This document shows positions 37,261 through 43,715 of a stretch of 64,000 nucleotides of DNA, one piece after another. The DNA comes from Flavobacterium branchiarum. GTDB lineage: Bacteria; Bacteroidota; Bacteroidia; Flavobacteriales; Flavobacteriaceae. Position numbers and translations under genes: made by a program. Below the pieces are notes generated by a model that saw only the letters and a program-made list of their open reading frames with translations, was not told the DNA's origin and did not search any database. The stretch is from contig NZ_JAUFQQ010000005.1 in assembly GCF_030409845.1 (NCBI RefSeq), forward strand, positions 2,274,296 to 2,338,295, read 5' to 3'. Each line of letters starts with the position of its first letter. Within the stretch, counting starts at the first letter, position 1.

Positions 37261-37307
37261 TCCCGAGCCTGATGGTTCTTGCAGGTTCGAATCCTGCCTC
37301 GGGAGCA
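37261..37307 (+). other. tRNA-like minigene: acceptor stem and T-arm only
   Basis: TCCCGAG (37261-37267) pairs perfectly with CTCGGGA (37298-37304). Just inside is a perfect T-arm, GCAGG/CCTGC around the canonical loop TTCGAAT (37281-37297). A discriminator G and CA follow. Only 13 nt replace the D-arm, anticodon arm and variable loop. The ends resemble bacterial tRNA-Asn. It lies in a 90-bp gap between small phage genes on the same strand. It could be a decayed tRNA or a functional minihelix; no complete tRNA can be folded from the flanks. Confidence 0.7.
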
Positions 37308-37326
37308 AAATTTTAAAATAAATAAA

Positions 37327-37623
37327 ATGGAAAAAAAGGTAACGCATTATTTCGTGTATGTAGGGCACAGCAACGCTACAAAAAACAAGTTGCAAGATGA
37401 ATTTGAAAATTACTTAAAATCTTTATCTGCTACAATTATTGAGGTTAACAAGCTTGAAGATTTAAAAAGTGAAATAATAAATAAATCATTAGAACTTAAT
37501 GAAATTCATCGTCGATGTCAGGGCCTAAAAATATCAATTGTTGATATGCATTATAGTAAAGGATTTATGATAAGTGGTTTTCATTCTTTGGTTTTTCAAA
37601 TATTGAAAGGTTATGGCAACTAA
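37327..37623 (+). CDS. Hypothetical phage protein
   Basis: This 98-residue protein starts MEKKVTHYFVYVGHS. The frame is open upstream into the tRNA-like element, but that part translates the T-arm and is not expected to be coding. Mixed alpha/beta pattern; no domain recognised. It overlaps the next gene by 11 bp. Confidence 0.6.
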   Translation: MEKKVTHYFVYVGHSNATKNKLQDEFENYLKSLSATIIEVNKLEDLKSEIINKSLELNEIHRRCQGLKISIVDMHYSKGFMISGFHSLVFQILKGYGN

Positions 37624-37984
37624 AGCACAAGTTTACACAGGCACTGGTTCTGCCATTGACAATTATAATAATCCAAAAAAACAGCTCACCGACATTGTAA
37701 ATGGAAATCGGAATGGTAAAGATAATTGGGGATTGTTCGAACCAGAACATAAATATGCCAAAGTTCACAAATTAATACGCTCTATATGTATTAGTAAAGA
37801 GTGGAGCTTGCCAAATGAAAAATGGGGAGTAATTGCCGATTTAAACAAACTAAGTGATTTTTTAAAAAGTGAAAAATCGCCAGTTAGAAAACCACTAATG
37901 AATATGAATAAACAAGAGCTTGAGAAAACAATTACTGCTCTTAAAGCTATTGTAGTGCATCATTACAACAAAAAATGCAAGTAA
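37613..37984 (+). CDS. Hypothetical phage middle-region protein
   Basis: This 123-residue protein has a C-terminal helical segment with NMNKQELEKTITALKAIV. Position is similar to the gemA/gp16 region of Mu-like phages, but I do not see the characteristic gp16 motif, so I leave it unnamed. Confidence 0.6.
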   Translation: MATKAQVYTGTGSAIDNYNNPKKQLTDIVNGNRNGKDNWGLFEPEHKYAKVHKLIRSICISKEWSLPNEKWGVIADLNKLSDFLKSEKSPVRKPLMNMNKQELEKTITALKAIVVHHYNKKCK

Positions 37985-37985
37985 A

Positions 37986-38129
37986 ATGGAAACCTACAGC
38001 ATCACTGAAGTATGTTCACATGACATAGCCGAAATCAAAATAATAAGTACTTGTGTTACTTGCGAAACAACACAACTAGTTTGTTCCAATTGTAGAGAAG
38101 CCCTAGAACCACCAAAAATAGAATGCTAA
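37986..38129 (+). CDS. Small putative zinc-ribbon protein
   Basis: This 47-residue frame from ATG 37986 has a CVTCE motif followed by CSNCRE, a CxxC-x8-CxxC arrangement typical of small zinc ribbons, plus an upstream Cys-His pair. It fits snugly between two same-strand genes (1-bp spacings). Likely an adaptor or nucleic-acid binder. Confidence 0.6.
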   Translation: METYSITEVCSHDIAEIKIISTCVTCETTQLVCSNCREALEPPKIEC

Positions 38130-38130
38130 A

Positions 38131-38463
38131 ATGAAAATAGACTTAAAACTTAACCCCGAAACCGCATTGATTGTAGCGGCCACAATTGAGGCAGTATATA
38201 ACAGCAAAGCATTAACCAGGAGAGAAAAGTCAATACTTTCAATCGCTCTTGACTTAGCTACTAAATTAGATGGGAAAGCGGTTCATATCAAGGCTAAAAG
38301 AAACCAATTTAATGCCAAAAAGAAAATAACAGTATCATTAAAGTTTCACGAGGCTGATATGCTGGAGCTCTTACTCCTTCAACAAATAAAAGGGATTCAT
38401 GACTCCTACATCAGACTAGAAATCCAAAAAGCAATTAACCTATTGAATCAAAAATTAGCCTAA
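38131..38463 (+). CDS. Hypothetical phage protein
   Basis: This 110-residue protein is rich in Lys and Ala and predicted helical (LNPETALIVAATIEAVY). Its last base overlaps the start of the next small gene. No domain recognised. Confidence 0.6.
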   Translation: MKIDLKLNPETALIVAATIEAVYNSKALTRREKSILSIALDLATKLDGKAVHIKAKRNQFNAKKKITVSLKFHEADMLELLLLQQIKGIHDSYIRLEIQKAINLLNQKLA

Positions 38464-38603
38464 TGTATATCAACAAAAAAAGAAGAAAACCAGATGCGAA
38501 AAAAGAGTCAATTTTTGATACCGAAGCACGACTCGTAGAAGAAGCTCGCAAAATAGCAAAGAATTTTCAACACGTTAAACCAGTTAAATACCTTTTAAAA
38601 TAG
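38463..38603 (+). CDS. Very small basic hypothetical protein
   Basis: This 46-residue frame starts MYINKKRRKPDAKK. Its ATG overlaps the upstream TAA (TAATG), the coupling style used throughout this operon. Likely real but unassigned. Confidence 0.5.
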   Translation: MYINKKRRKPDAKKESIFDTEARLVEEARKIAKNFQHVKPVKYLLK

Positions 38604-38609
38604 ATTTAA

Positions 38610-39047
38610 ATGGAAGAAAATAAATATGTAACCTATGAGGTTACTTTCAAAGAAACTAAAGAAAAATGGGTTTTTCAGTATCGGAAATCAGATGGAAATC
38701 TCCATTCTTTTTTTAATGATCCAAAAGGAATCGGCATTTTTAATTTGTTCAAAAAAAGAACATTTCCTGAAACAGTAGCAATGATAGAAGAATGGAGTCA
38801 GTACAAACACATTGTAACTATCGAACTCAAACTGGAAGATTATAGTTTCGAAGCTCTTTATAATAAGTATGGACTAAAAAGGAAAGGCGATTTAGCCAAA
38901 AAAGCCTACGAAAAACTAGACTTGCCCACCAAGATAAAAGTTTTTAATGTGATTCCAAAATACGAAGCCGATTTGGCAAAAACAGGACAAGCAAAAGCGC
39001 ATTTAGTGACTTGGTTAAATCAAAAAAGATACAACGACGAATATTAA
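38610..39047 (+). CDS. Hypothetical protein upstream of the DGR targets
   Basis: This 145-residue protein combines a beta-rich N-terminus (VTYEVTFKETKEKWVFQYR) and a helical C-terminus. It starts 6 bp after the previous gene and ends 19 bp before the first DGR target. The size is close to DGR accessory (Avd) proteins, but the beta-rich N-terminus argues against the four-helix Avd fold, so no function is assigned. Confidence 0.6.
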   Translation: MEENKYVTYEVTFKETKEKWVFQYRKSDGNLHSFFNDPKGIGIFNLFKKRTFPETVAMIEEWSQYKHIVTIELKLEDYSFEALYNKYGLKRKGDLAKKAYEKLDLPTKIKVFNVIPKYEADLAKTGQAKAHLVTWLNQKRYNDEY

Positions 39048-39066
39048 TTATTAAACAATCAATAAA

Positions 39067-39543
39067 ATGAATGAAACATTAACAGCCGATAAAGGCAAAG
39101 TAATAACTGCTTACAACAAAGCAAAAGGTGGTAGAAAAGTATTCTTAGAAAACATTTTCGGAATGAAAACCTTTCAACCAGAAATAAAAGAACGCATCAC
39201 GAGCCTTAATGATGCGCTTCGGGAAAATGGGGTTTCAGAAAAAAAGTTCAGAGAATCATGCGAGGGACTGTCACCAGACGAAGTTGCTTATAAGATGATC
39301 AAAGAAATAGTAAAAGCATTTAACGAAGGTTGGGTACCAGACTGGTCAGATAGCAGTCAAAATAAATACTATCCATGGTTTAAGATGAGTTCTCCTTCGG
39401 GTGGCGGTTTTTCGTACGACGACTACGATGGTTGGAGCACGTGTTCGGGTGTCGGCTCGCGCCTTTGCTTTAAATCAGCTGATTTAGCCAAACATGCTGG
39501 ACAATTATTTGAGAGTATTTACAAAGATTTTTTAACCGCTTAA
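39067..39543 (+). CDS. DGR variable protein 1
   Basis: This 158-residue soluble protein has no signal peptide or membrane segment. Residues 1-85 are helical. From about 88 there is a conserved block (GWVPDWSD, then KYYPWFKM), then the variable repeat (residues 108-135) and a conserved tail GSRLCFKSADLAKHAGQ to the end. Differences from the template lie at adenine positions except one. I have seen proteins with GSRLCFKS-type tails in Bacteroidota phages and prophages. The variable block probably forms a ligand-binding surface; the ligand is unknown. The hypervariable segment is internal, with 23 invariant-type residues after it. Confidence 0.9.
   Translation: MNETLTADKGKVITAYNKAKGGRKVFLENIFGMKTFQPEIKERITSLNDALRENGVSEKKFRESCEGLSPDEVAYKMIKEIVKAFNEGWVPDWSDSSQNKYYPWFKMSSPSGGGFSYDDYDGWSTCSGVGSRLCFKSADLAKHAGQLFESIYKDFLTA
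39388..39470 (+). repeat. DGR variable repeat 1 (VR1)
   Basis: This 83-bp repeat aligns without gaps to the template at 39957-40039 (offset 569). I count 14 differences: 13 at template adenines (of 21 adenines) and one G-to-T near the 3' end. Eleven adenine changes are A-to-G and two are A-to-T. Variable codons correspond to template AGT, AAC, AAT, CAC and AGC codons. Confidence 0.93.
39471..39486. promoter_or_regulatory. Perfect palindrome directly after VR1 (candidate DGR target hairpin)
   Basis: TAAATCAGCTGATTTA begins at the base after VR1. As a hairpin it has a 6-bp stem and AGCT loop. In the Bordetella phage DGR a hairpin/cruciform a few bases after VR is required for target recognition. 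The equivalent position after VR2 lacks a comparable palindrome. Confidence 0.5.
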
Positions 39544-39552
39544 AACCATATT

Positions 39553-39927
39553 ATGTACACAGACATTAAAACATTCGAAGATGCTTGTAAGGTTTTGAAC
39601 CTTGACCCAGCAATTATCATTCCTGATTTTGCATTATTTCCAGAATCAGATAGACAGGCAATGATTGATCACACCAAATTAGTAATCATAGCTAAAGCCA
39701 TAAACGGCGACTGGGTACCAGACTGGAATGATTGGGATCAGTATAAATACTATCCATGGTTCAAGATGGGTTCTCCTTCGGGTGGCGGTTTTTCGTTCGA
39801 CGTCTACGATTGTTGGGGCACGCATTCGGATGTCGGCTCGCGCCTTTGCTTTCAAACCAGAGATATGGCAAAGTATGCCGGAAAACAGTTTGAAGAATTG
39901 TACAAAAGCTATTTCGTAAAAGCATAA
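39553..39927 (+). CDS. DGR variable protein 2
   Basis: This 124-residue protein is paralogous to variable protein 1 from about residue 53 onward (GDWVPDWND, KYYPWFKM, variable repeat at 73-100, then GSRLCFQTRDMAKYAGKQF). Its N-terminal half differs and is shorter (YTDIKTFEDACKVLNLDP). No signal or membrane segment. It starts 9 bp after variable protein 1. Two targets served by one template and sharing constant flanks suggest a pair of binding modules on different N-terminal scaffolds. Confidence 0.9.
   Translation: MYTDIKTFEDACKVLNLDPAIIIPDFALFPESDRQAMIDHTKLVIIAKAINGDWVPDWNDWDQYKYYPWFKMGSPSGGGFSFDVYDCWGTHSDVGSRLCFQTRDMAKYAGKQFEELYKSYFVKA
39769..39851 (+). repeat. DGR variable repeat 2 (VR2)
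   Basis: This 83-bp repeat aligns without gaps to the template (offset 188). I count 16 differences: 15 at template adenines and the same single G-to-T as VR1. Changes include A-to-G, A-to-T and A-to-C. VR1 and VR2 differ from each other at eight positions, all template adenines. Confidence 0.93.
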
Positions 39928-39939
39928 TAAATGAGGTTG

Positions 39940-40057
39940 TGTGGTGTCGTTGCTGTAGTTCTCCTTCAGGTGGCAGTTTTTCGTACAACGACTACGATAA
40001 TTGGAACACGAATTCGAATGTCAGCTCGCACCTGAGCTTAAAATATTAAACACCACA
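39940..40057 (+). ncRNA. Predicted DGR template RNA bracketed by an inverted repeat
   Basis: TGTGGTGT (39940-39947) and ACACCACA (40050-40057) are perfect complements flanking the template repeat, 102 bp apart. Pairing would close the template RNA into a large stem-loop ahead of the reverse transcriptase gene. The exact transcript ends are unknown. Confidence 0.55.
39957..40039 (+). repeat. DGR template repeat (TR)
   Basis: This 83-bp template lies between variable gene 2 and the reverse transcriptase gene. It is rich in AAC/AAT and AGY codons in the target frame (reading SYNDYDNWNTNSN in the middle), the hallmark of DGR templates, where adenine mutagenesis maximises amino-acid change. It contains 21 adenines, of which 13 and 15 are replaced in VR1 and VR2. 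The 3' block GCTCGCACCTGAGCTT differs from both VRs at the same fixed positions, as expected for IMH versus IMH*. Confidence 0.93.
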
Positions 40058-40140
40058 GACCTTGCCAACAGGGCAAAAAAACACAAAATTAATAGGTTCG
40101 TTAGTAAAGTAATTGAAAGCGAGCCAATCTAAGCAAAGCA

Positions 40141-41103
40141 ATGAAACGAATCAATAATTTATACAGTCAGATTGCATCTGTTGATAATTTAAGGATTGCC
40201 GAAACTAAAGCAAGAAAAGGTAAATCCAATCAATATGGTGTCAAGATTTTTGATAAAGACCCCGAAAGCTATATTATCAAACTTCATGAGATGCTTTTAA
40301 ATAAAGAGTATAAAACCTCACAATACACAACCTTCACCGTTTTTGAGCCTAAAGAAAGAATTGTTTTTCGTCTTCCTTACTTCCCTGACCGAATTACCCA
40401 TCATGCTGTAATGAATGTTTTAGAATCAATATTTGTTAAAGTTTTTACAGAAGATAGCTATGCGTGTATAAAGAAAAAAGGAATTCATGCAGCTACCAAC
40501 AATATCAAAATAGCCTTAAAAGACCAGGATAATACAAAATACTGTTTGAAGTTGGATATTGTCAAGTTTTATCCTAATATAGATCATGATATACTAAAAG
40601 CGTTACTTAGGAAGAAATTCAAGGACAATGACCTACTTTGGCTACTGGACGAAATTATTGATAGCGCTGATGGTTTACCAATAGGCAATTATCTAAGTCA
40701 ATACCTGGCTAACTTTTATCTTACCTATTTTGATCATTGGATCAAGGAAAACAGAGGGATTAAATATTATTTCAGATATGCCGATGACATTGTAATCCTT
40801 TCGAATAACAAACCTCATTTACACGAAATTTTATCACTGATTAAACAGTATTTAAACGCCAATTTAAGACTTCAGGTAAAAGACAATTATCAAGTGTTCC
40901 CTGTTGAAGCTCGTGGAATTGATTTTGTAGGCTACAAGTTCTACCACACGCACACACTGCTTCGGAAATCAATTAAAAAACGATTTGCTAAGGCAGTTTC
41001 CAAAACAAAAAACAAGGCTACTATAGCCGCTTATAATGGATGGGCGAAACATTGCAATTCCAAACACTTATTAAAAAAAATACTTCCCAATGAACAATTT
41101 TAA
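40141..41103 (+). CDS. DGR reverse transcriptase
   Basis: This 320-residue protein has RT motifs in order: RIVFRLPYFPDRITHHAV (73-90), the catalytic Asp in LKLDIVKFYPNID (about 137-148), IGNYLSQ (181-187) and YADD (213-216), then a thumb-like basic region. The [IVL]GxxxSQ form of motif 4 separates DGR RTs from retron and group II intron enzymes (QGxxxS/P). It makes error-prone cDNA from the template RNA, misreading adenines, which replaces the variable repeats. Start at ATG 40141, 100 bp after TR. No endonuclease or maturase domain. Confidence 0.95.
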   Translation: MKRINNLYSQIASVDNLRIAETKARKGKSNQYGVKIFDKDPESYIIKLHEMLLNKEYKTSQYTTFTVFEPKERIVFRLPYFPDRITHHAVMNVLESIFVKVFTEDSYACIKKKGIHAATNNIKIALKDQDNTKYCLKLDIVKFYPNIDHDILKALLRKKFKDNDLLWLLDEIIDSADGLPIGNYLSQYLANFYLTYFDHWIKENRGIKYYFRYADDIVILSNNKPHLHEILSLIKQYLNANLRLQVKDNYQVFPVEARGIDFVGYKFYHTHTLLRKSIKKRFAKAVSKTKNKATIAAYNGWAKHCNSKHLLKKILPNEQF

Positions 41104-41386
41104 AGATTTTAAAATAAAAGCCGAATTATCCACTTTTACAGGCGATAAAATAAAAATAGATAGATTATTAAATGCCGAAATATCAGTACTAGCCTATAAA
41201 ATTGAGGATTCGAAAGTAAAACAAGGAACAAAGCTCTTGATACTTCAACTCGAAAAATCAGGCATCAAACACGTTTTATTCACAGGATCAAACATTTTAA
41301 TGCAAATGATTAAACAAGTACCTGAAGACAAATTCCCATTCAAAACAACAATAATAAAAGAATCAGAACATTTAGAATTTACTTAA
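41090..41386 (+). CDS. Hypothetical protein overlapping the RT gene
   Basis: This 98-residue protein overlaps the RT stop by 14 bp, so it is translated with it. It contains a KHVLFTGSNILMQMIKQVPE segment that reminds me of small phage ssDNA-binding/annealing-type proteins, though I cannot confirm the family. Since no Avd gene is evident, it is a candidate DGR accessory factor. Confidence 0.6.
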   Translation: MNNFKDFKIKAELSTFTGDKIKIDRLLNAEISVLAYKIEDSKVKQGTKLLILQLEKSGIKHVLFTGSNILMQMIKQVPEDKFPFKTTIIKESEHLEFT

Positions 41387-41444
41387 AAAAGACAACTACG
41401 GAAATCCGTTAAAAATATTTAACTAACCTTAATACATTTGAATT

Positions 41445-41651
41445 ATGGACAAATATGCCGAAATAATCTATAGACATCGAGCGGAAGAAACTCGTGTCAT
41501 TTCAGCACTGGAATCAAAACAAAAAAAGTTAGACATGATTTTTCTTATTTTTTGTATTATATTATTTTTCTCACTTATATGTATATCTTATCATCTTTTA
41601 TATATACATTTGGAAAGCGAAAAACTAAAACAATGGCTGGAAACACATTGA
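41445..41651 (+). CDS. Small single-pass membrane protein
   Basis: This 68-residue protein has one transmembrane segment (MIFLIFCIILFFSLICIS, about 28-45) flanked by charged regions. It lies after the DGR and before a secreted protein; unassigned. Confidence 0.5.
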   Translation: MDKYAEIIYRHRAEETRVISALESKQKKLDMIFLIFCIILFFSLICISYHLLYIHLESEKLKQWLETH

Positions 41652-41687
41652 AATGATTCCATATTTTAAACTTGAAAAAAAACGATT

Positions 41688-42269
41688 ATGAAAAAACTAC
41701 TAGTACTTGCATCATTGCTAATTTGCTTTTGTATGAGAGCACAAAACACTGAGCTCTTACATAAAATGGATAATTGTGATTTGGATGCAGCAACGGAATT
41801 TGCAGACGCAATAGCAAATAGTTTTCGTGTCAAATATGAACGACTAGATTCTAGGTATTCAAAAAGAGGAGACGTTTACTCTATCATTTATTTACCAGCT
41901 TCAATGATGCCAAAAAATAAAGAAGCTATTAAAGATGCAATAGAAAAGAGTTATAGCCGTGAATTTGAATGCGACTCCTGTTTAAGTGTTCATTATAACG
42001 TTATTAATGAGGGGGAAAATAAAGACCTTGAAATTAAGGGAACAAAGAAGTATCATTTCACTTTTACAAGAGGAAAGTTTCTAGACTTGTTTAATTTTTG
42101 GGTTAAATATGTAAATCCAAATGCGATAGCCTCAGAAGTTTCTAATAAGGGTATTGATTCTCAAAGAGACTTTAAAAACAATCAGTATTGGTACAATTTC
42201 GCAACAAGTAAGGATAGTGGAAAATGGTATATTAAAAATTATACTGATCGACTAAATGAATTTAAATAG
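41688..42269 (+). CDS. Secreted hypothetical protein (prophage cargo)
   Basis: This 193-residue protein has a clear signal peptide (KKLLVLASLLICFCMRAQ, cleavage after Ala-Gln). The mature part has two Cys close together (ECDSC) and mixed alpha/beta sequence. A terminator follows at once. A signal peptide in an early/middle phage region suggests a cargo gene acting in the envelope of the lysogen, perhaps superinfection exclusion. Confidence 0.65.
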   Translation: MKKLLVLASLLICFCMRAQNTELLHKMDNCDLDAATEFADAIANSFRVKYERLDSRYSKRGDVYSIIYLPASMMPKNKEAIKDAIEKSYSREFECDSCLSVHYNVINEGENKDLEIKGTKKYHFTFTRGKFLDLFNFWVKYVNPNAIASEVSNKGIDSQRDFKNNQYWYNFATSKDSGKWYIKNYTDRLNEFK

Positions 42270-42285
42270 GATTTAATTTGAATTT

Positions 42286-42311
42286 AAACCCGCTAATTAG
42301 CGGGTTTTTTT
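42286..42311 (+). terminator. Strong rho-independent terminator ending the early/middle operon
   Basis: AAACCCGCTAA/TTAGCGGGTTT forms a perfect 11-bp-arm palindrome followed by Ts. It closes the plus-strand block that includes the DGR. Confidence 0.88.
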
Positions 42312-42327
42312 ATGCCTAAAAGTTGTG

Positions 42328-42358
42328 TTGCACATTAAAAAAAGGCTTCTTAATTTTG
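42328..42358 (+). promoter_or_regulatory. Bacteroidota promoter for the 42363 mini-gene, leaderless layout
   Basis: TTG at 42328-42330 and TAATTTTG at 42351-42358 are 20 bp apart and match the -33/-7 consensus. The ATG starts 5 bp after the -7 box, so transcription would begin at or beside the start codon. Confidence 0.55.
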
Positions 42359-42362
42359 CTTC

Positions 42363-42575
42363 ATGGCGTATAATAAAAAGAACTACAACAAACGAGCTCA
42401 ATTTATTATTGAGGTCTATAAAAGCGTCAAATATTCAGATGTGCCTGATACTAAGATTATAAAAACTATTTTTCCTCAGCATAACATTTTTATATCATAC
42501 CGTCAATGGATGAATATTAAAGGAATGCCAATTCCTAAACAACCAAAAACACAATTGTCATTATTCGGTACGTAA
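42363..42575 (+). CDS. Small basic phage protein with its own promoter
   Basis: This 70-residue protein starts MAYNKKNYNKRAQFI and ends with a Pro/Gln-rich tail. It sits alone on the plus strand between the early block and the minus-strand head operon, overlapping the end of the latter by 15 bp. The tail TQLSLFGT resembles a sliding-clamp-binding peptide (QLSLF). No domain recognised. Confidence 0.55.
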   Translation: MAYNKKNYNKRAQFIIEVYKSVKYSDVPDTKIIKTIFPQHNIFISYRQWMNIKGMPIPKQPKTQLSLFGT

Positions 42576-43091
42576 ACCTAACTGAACTTTTTGCGAATTA
42601 TCATCACAGCTATAATCTTCAAATTCACAAGTAAAAGTTAGTTCCCTGACTCTTAAACCTACATCGTTTCTATTGTGACCAGTAGCTGCGGTTCTATTAA
42701 GAGATTGGCAAAAATCACTTTCCCAACATTGAACTACCATAAATAGTTGTTGTTCAATCTCTAAATATTTCAGCCCCGTTTTTCTACTATCAAGTGGTGC
42801 ATCTTGCCATGTTTGACAGTAATTTTCAAATACTAAAGTGATAGAAATAACTGGTAATGCAAGTTGATTATTACCTTGTAGATTGGAAAAAGCAGTGTTG
42901 GGAAAGTCAATTAAAACAGCTGGAAACGCCATATTTTTTCTAGGATCATCCATTCCTAATTGCCCTAAGTCCTGTTCAATGTAAACTATGTCTGGAACTT
43001 CTGTTTTTATACGTTCTTGCAGTTCTAAAAAGAGTTTTCCAAAAGGTGATTCTACATCATTTAAAAGATTGGTTATTGCTGATACTACCAT
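42561..43091 (-). CDS. Phage tail-terminator/head-tail connector-like protein
   Basis: This 176-residue protein is the last gene of the minus-strand head operon, 2 bp after the gpG-like gene. The pattern (helical N-terminus, beta-rich centre with FPAVLIDFP, cysteine-rich C-terminus) and position fit gp37/tail-terminator proteins of Mu-like phages. Assignment rests mainly on gene order. Confidence 0.5.
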   Translation of the reverse strand: MVVSAITNLLNDVESPFGKLFLELQERIKTEVPDIVYIEQDLGQLGMDDPRKNMAFPAVLIDFPNTAFSNLQGNNQLALPVISITLVFENYCQTWQDAPLDSRKTGLKYLEIEQQLFMVVQCWESDFCQSLNRTAATGHNRNDVGLRVRELTFTCEFEDYSCDDNSQKVQLGLRTE

Positions 43092-43093
43092 AA

Positions 43094-43654
43094 TTATTGC
43101 ATTATTTGTTTAATATCTCTTGCGACTTGTCTCTCAATAGCTTTATTTAATACTACACTATTTCCTTCGTTGGTTGGCATAAATTGACGTTTAGGTATAT
43201 TCATTTTTCGACTGTGCGCCTTTATGGTACTTTCACCAGATTTATACGTCACTGTTTGCATGCGCTCTTTTCCTTTTTTAGTCAATTTTCCAGTACCAAC
43301 TTTCTTTTTGCTGTACTTGTTTCTAGTGTGTGCTTTTACCGTTACAGTACCTTTAAATCCTTCATTGTGTAACCTGGCATAAGGTCTGTTATTCTTCAAA
43401 GTCACTTGTCCAGGTTGCGTGGTGTAATGATTGTCAGCTCGCAAAGCTCCACTATCAACTAAAGTTGAACCTTTCTTTTTATTACTTTTTTTCCAACGGT
43501 CAAAGCTTTGACCCTGAAAGCCTCCTGCTCTGAAATTACCATTTATAAAGCGTAAAGCGATGTTTCCAGCTACTGATGGAAAACGACTATTTGCATAGTT
43601 TTTTAGTTCATTTGCTTTAATTTCAAGTGCTCTTGAAAATTCTTCTGGTGTCAT
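43094..43654 (-). CDS. Phage virion morphogenesis protein (Mu gpG-like)
   Basis: This 186-residue protein has the family features: RFINGNFRAGGFQGQSFDRW, the LVDSGALRADNHY segment and RPYARLHNEG, followed by a basic tail. Mu gpG and relatives act in tail completion or head-tail joining. It lies downstream of the MuF gene as in Mu, separated by the opposed 43716 gene. Confidence 0.82.
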   Translation of the reverse strand: MTPEEFSRALEIKANELKNYANSRFPSVAGNIALRFINGNFRAGGFQGQSFDRWKKSNKKKGSTLVDSGALRADNHYTTQPGQVTLKNNRPYARLHNEGFKGTVTVKAHTRNKYSKKKVGTGKLTKKGKERMQTVTYKSGESTIKAHSRKMNIPKRQFMPTNEGNSVVLNKAIERQVARDIKQIMQ

Positions 43655-43680
43655 AATCTTGTAGTTTTAAGCATAAAGCA

Positions 43681-43710
43681 TTGTTATTCAAATAACATTT
43701 AGTAATTTTG
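43681..43710 (+). promoter_or_regulatory. Promoter for the 43716 mini-gene, leaderless layout
   Basis: TTG at 43681-43683 and TAATTTTG at 43703-43710 (19-bp gap) match the Bacteroidota consensus, and the ATG is 5 bp after the -7 box. This repeats the design of the 42363 gene. Confidence 0.55.
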
Positions 43711-43715
43711 TTTTT

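Noticed and set aside
37200..37310. Complete tRNA gene
   Set aside because: The acceptor 5' half occurs only at 37261, leaving 13 nt for D-arm, anticodon arm and variable loop; no second TCCCGAG lies upstream.
37279..37326. Upstream ATG of the 37327 gene (start MQVRILPRE)
   Set aside because: This stretch is a translation of the tRNA-like T-arm and acceptor 3' half; the downstream ATG at 37327 is the better start.
39930..40046. TR as merely a decayed third copy of the target gene
   Set aside because: Random decay would not confine differences to template adenines with one exception and keep the alignment gap-free over 83 bp.
40141..41103. Retron or group II intron reverse transcriptase
   Set aside because: Motif 4 is IGNYLSQ (DGR type), there is no maturase/endonuclease domain or msr-msd-like element, and an adenine-variable TR/VR system lies directly upstream.
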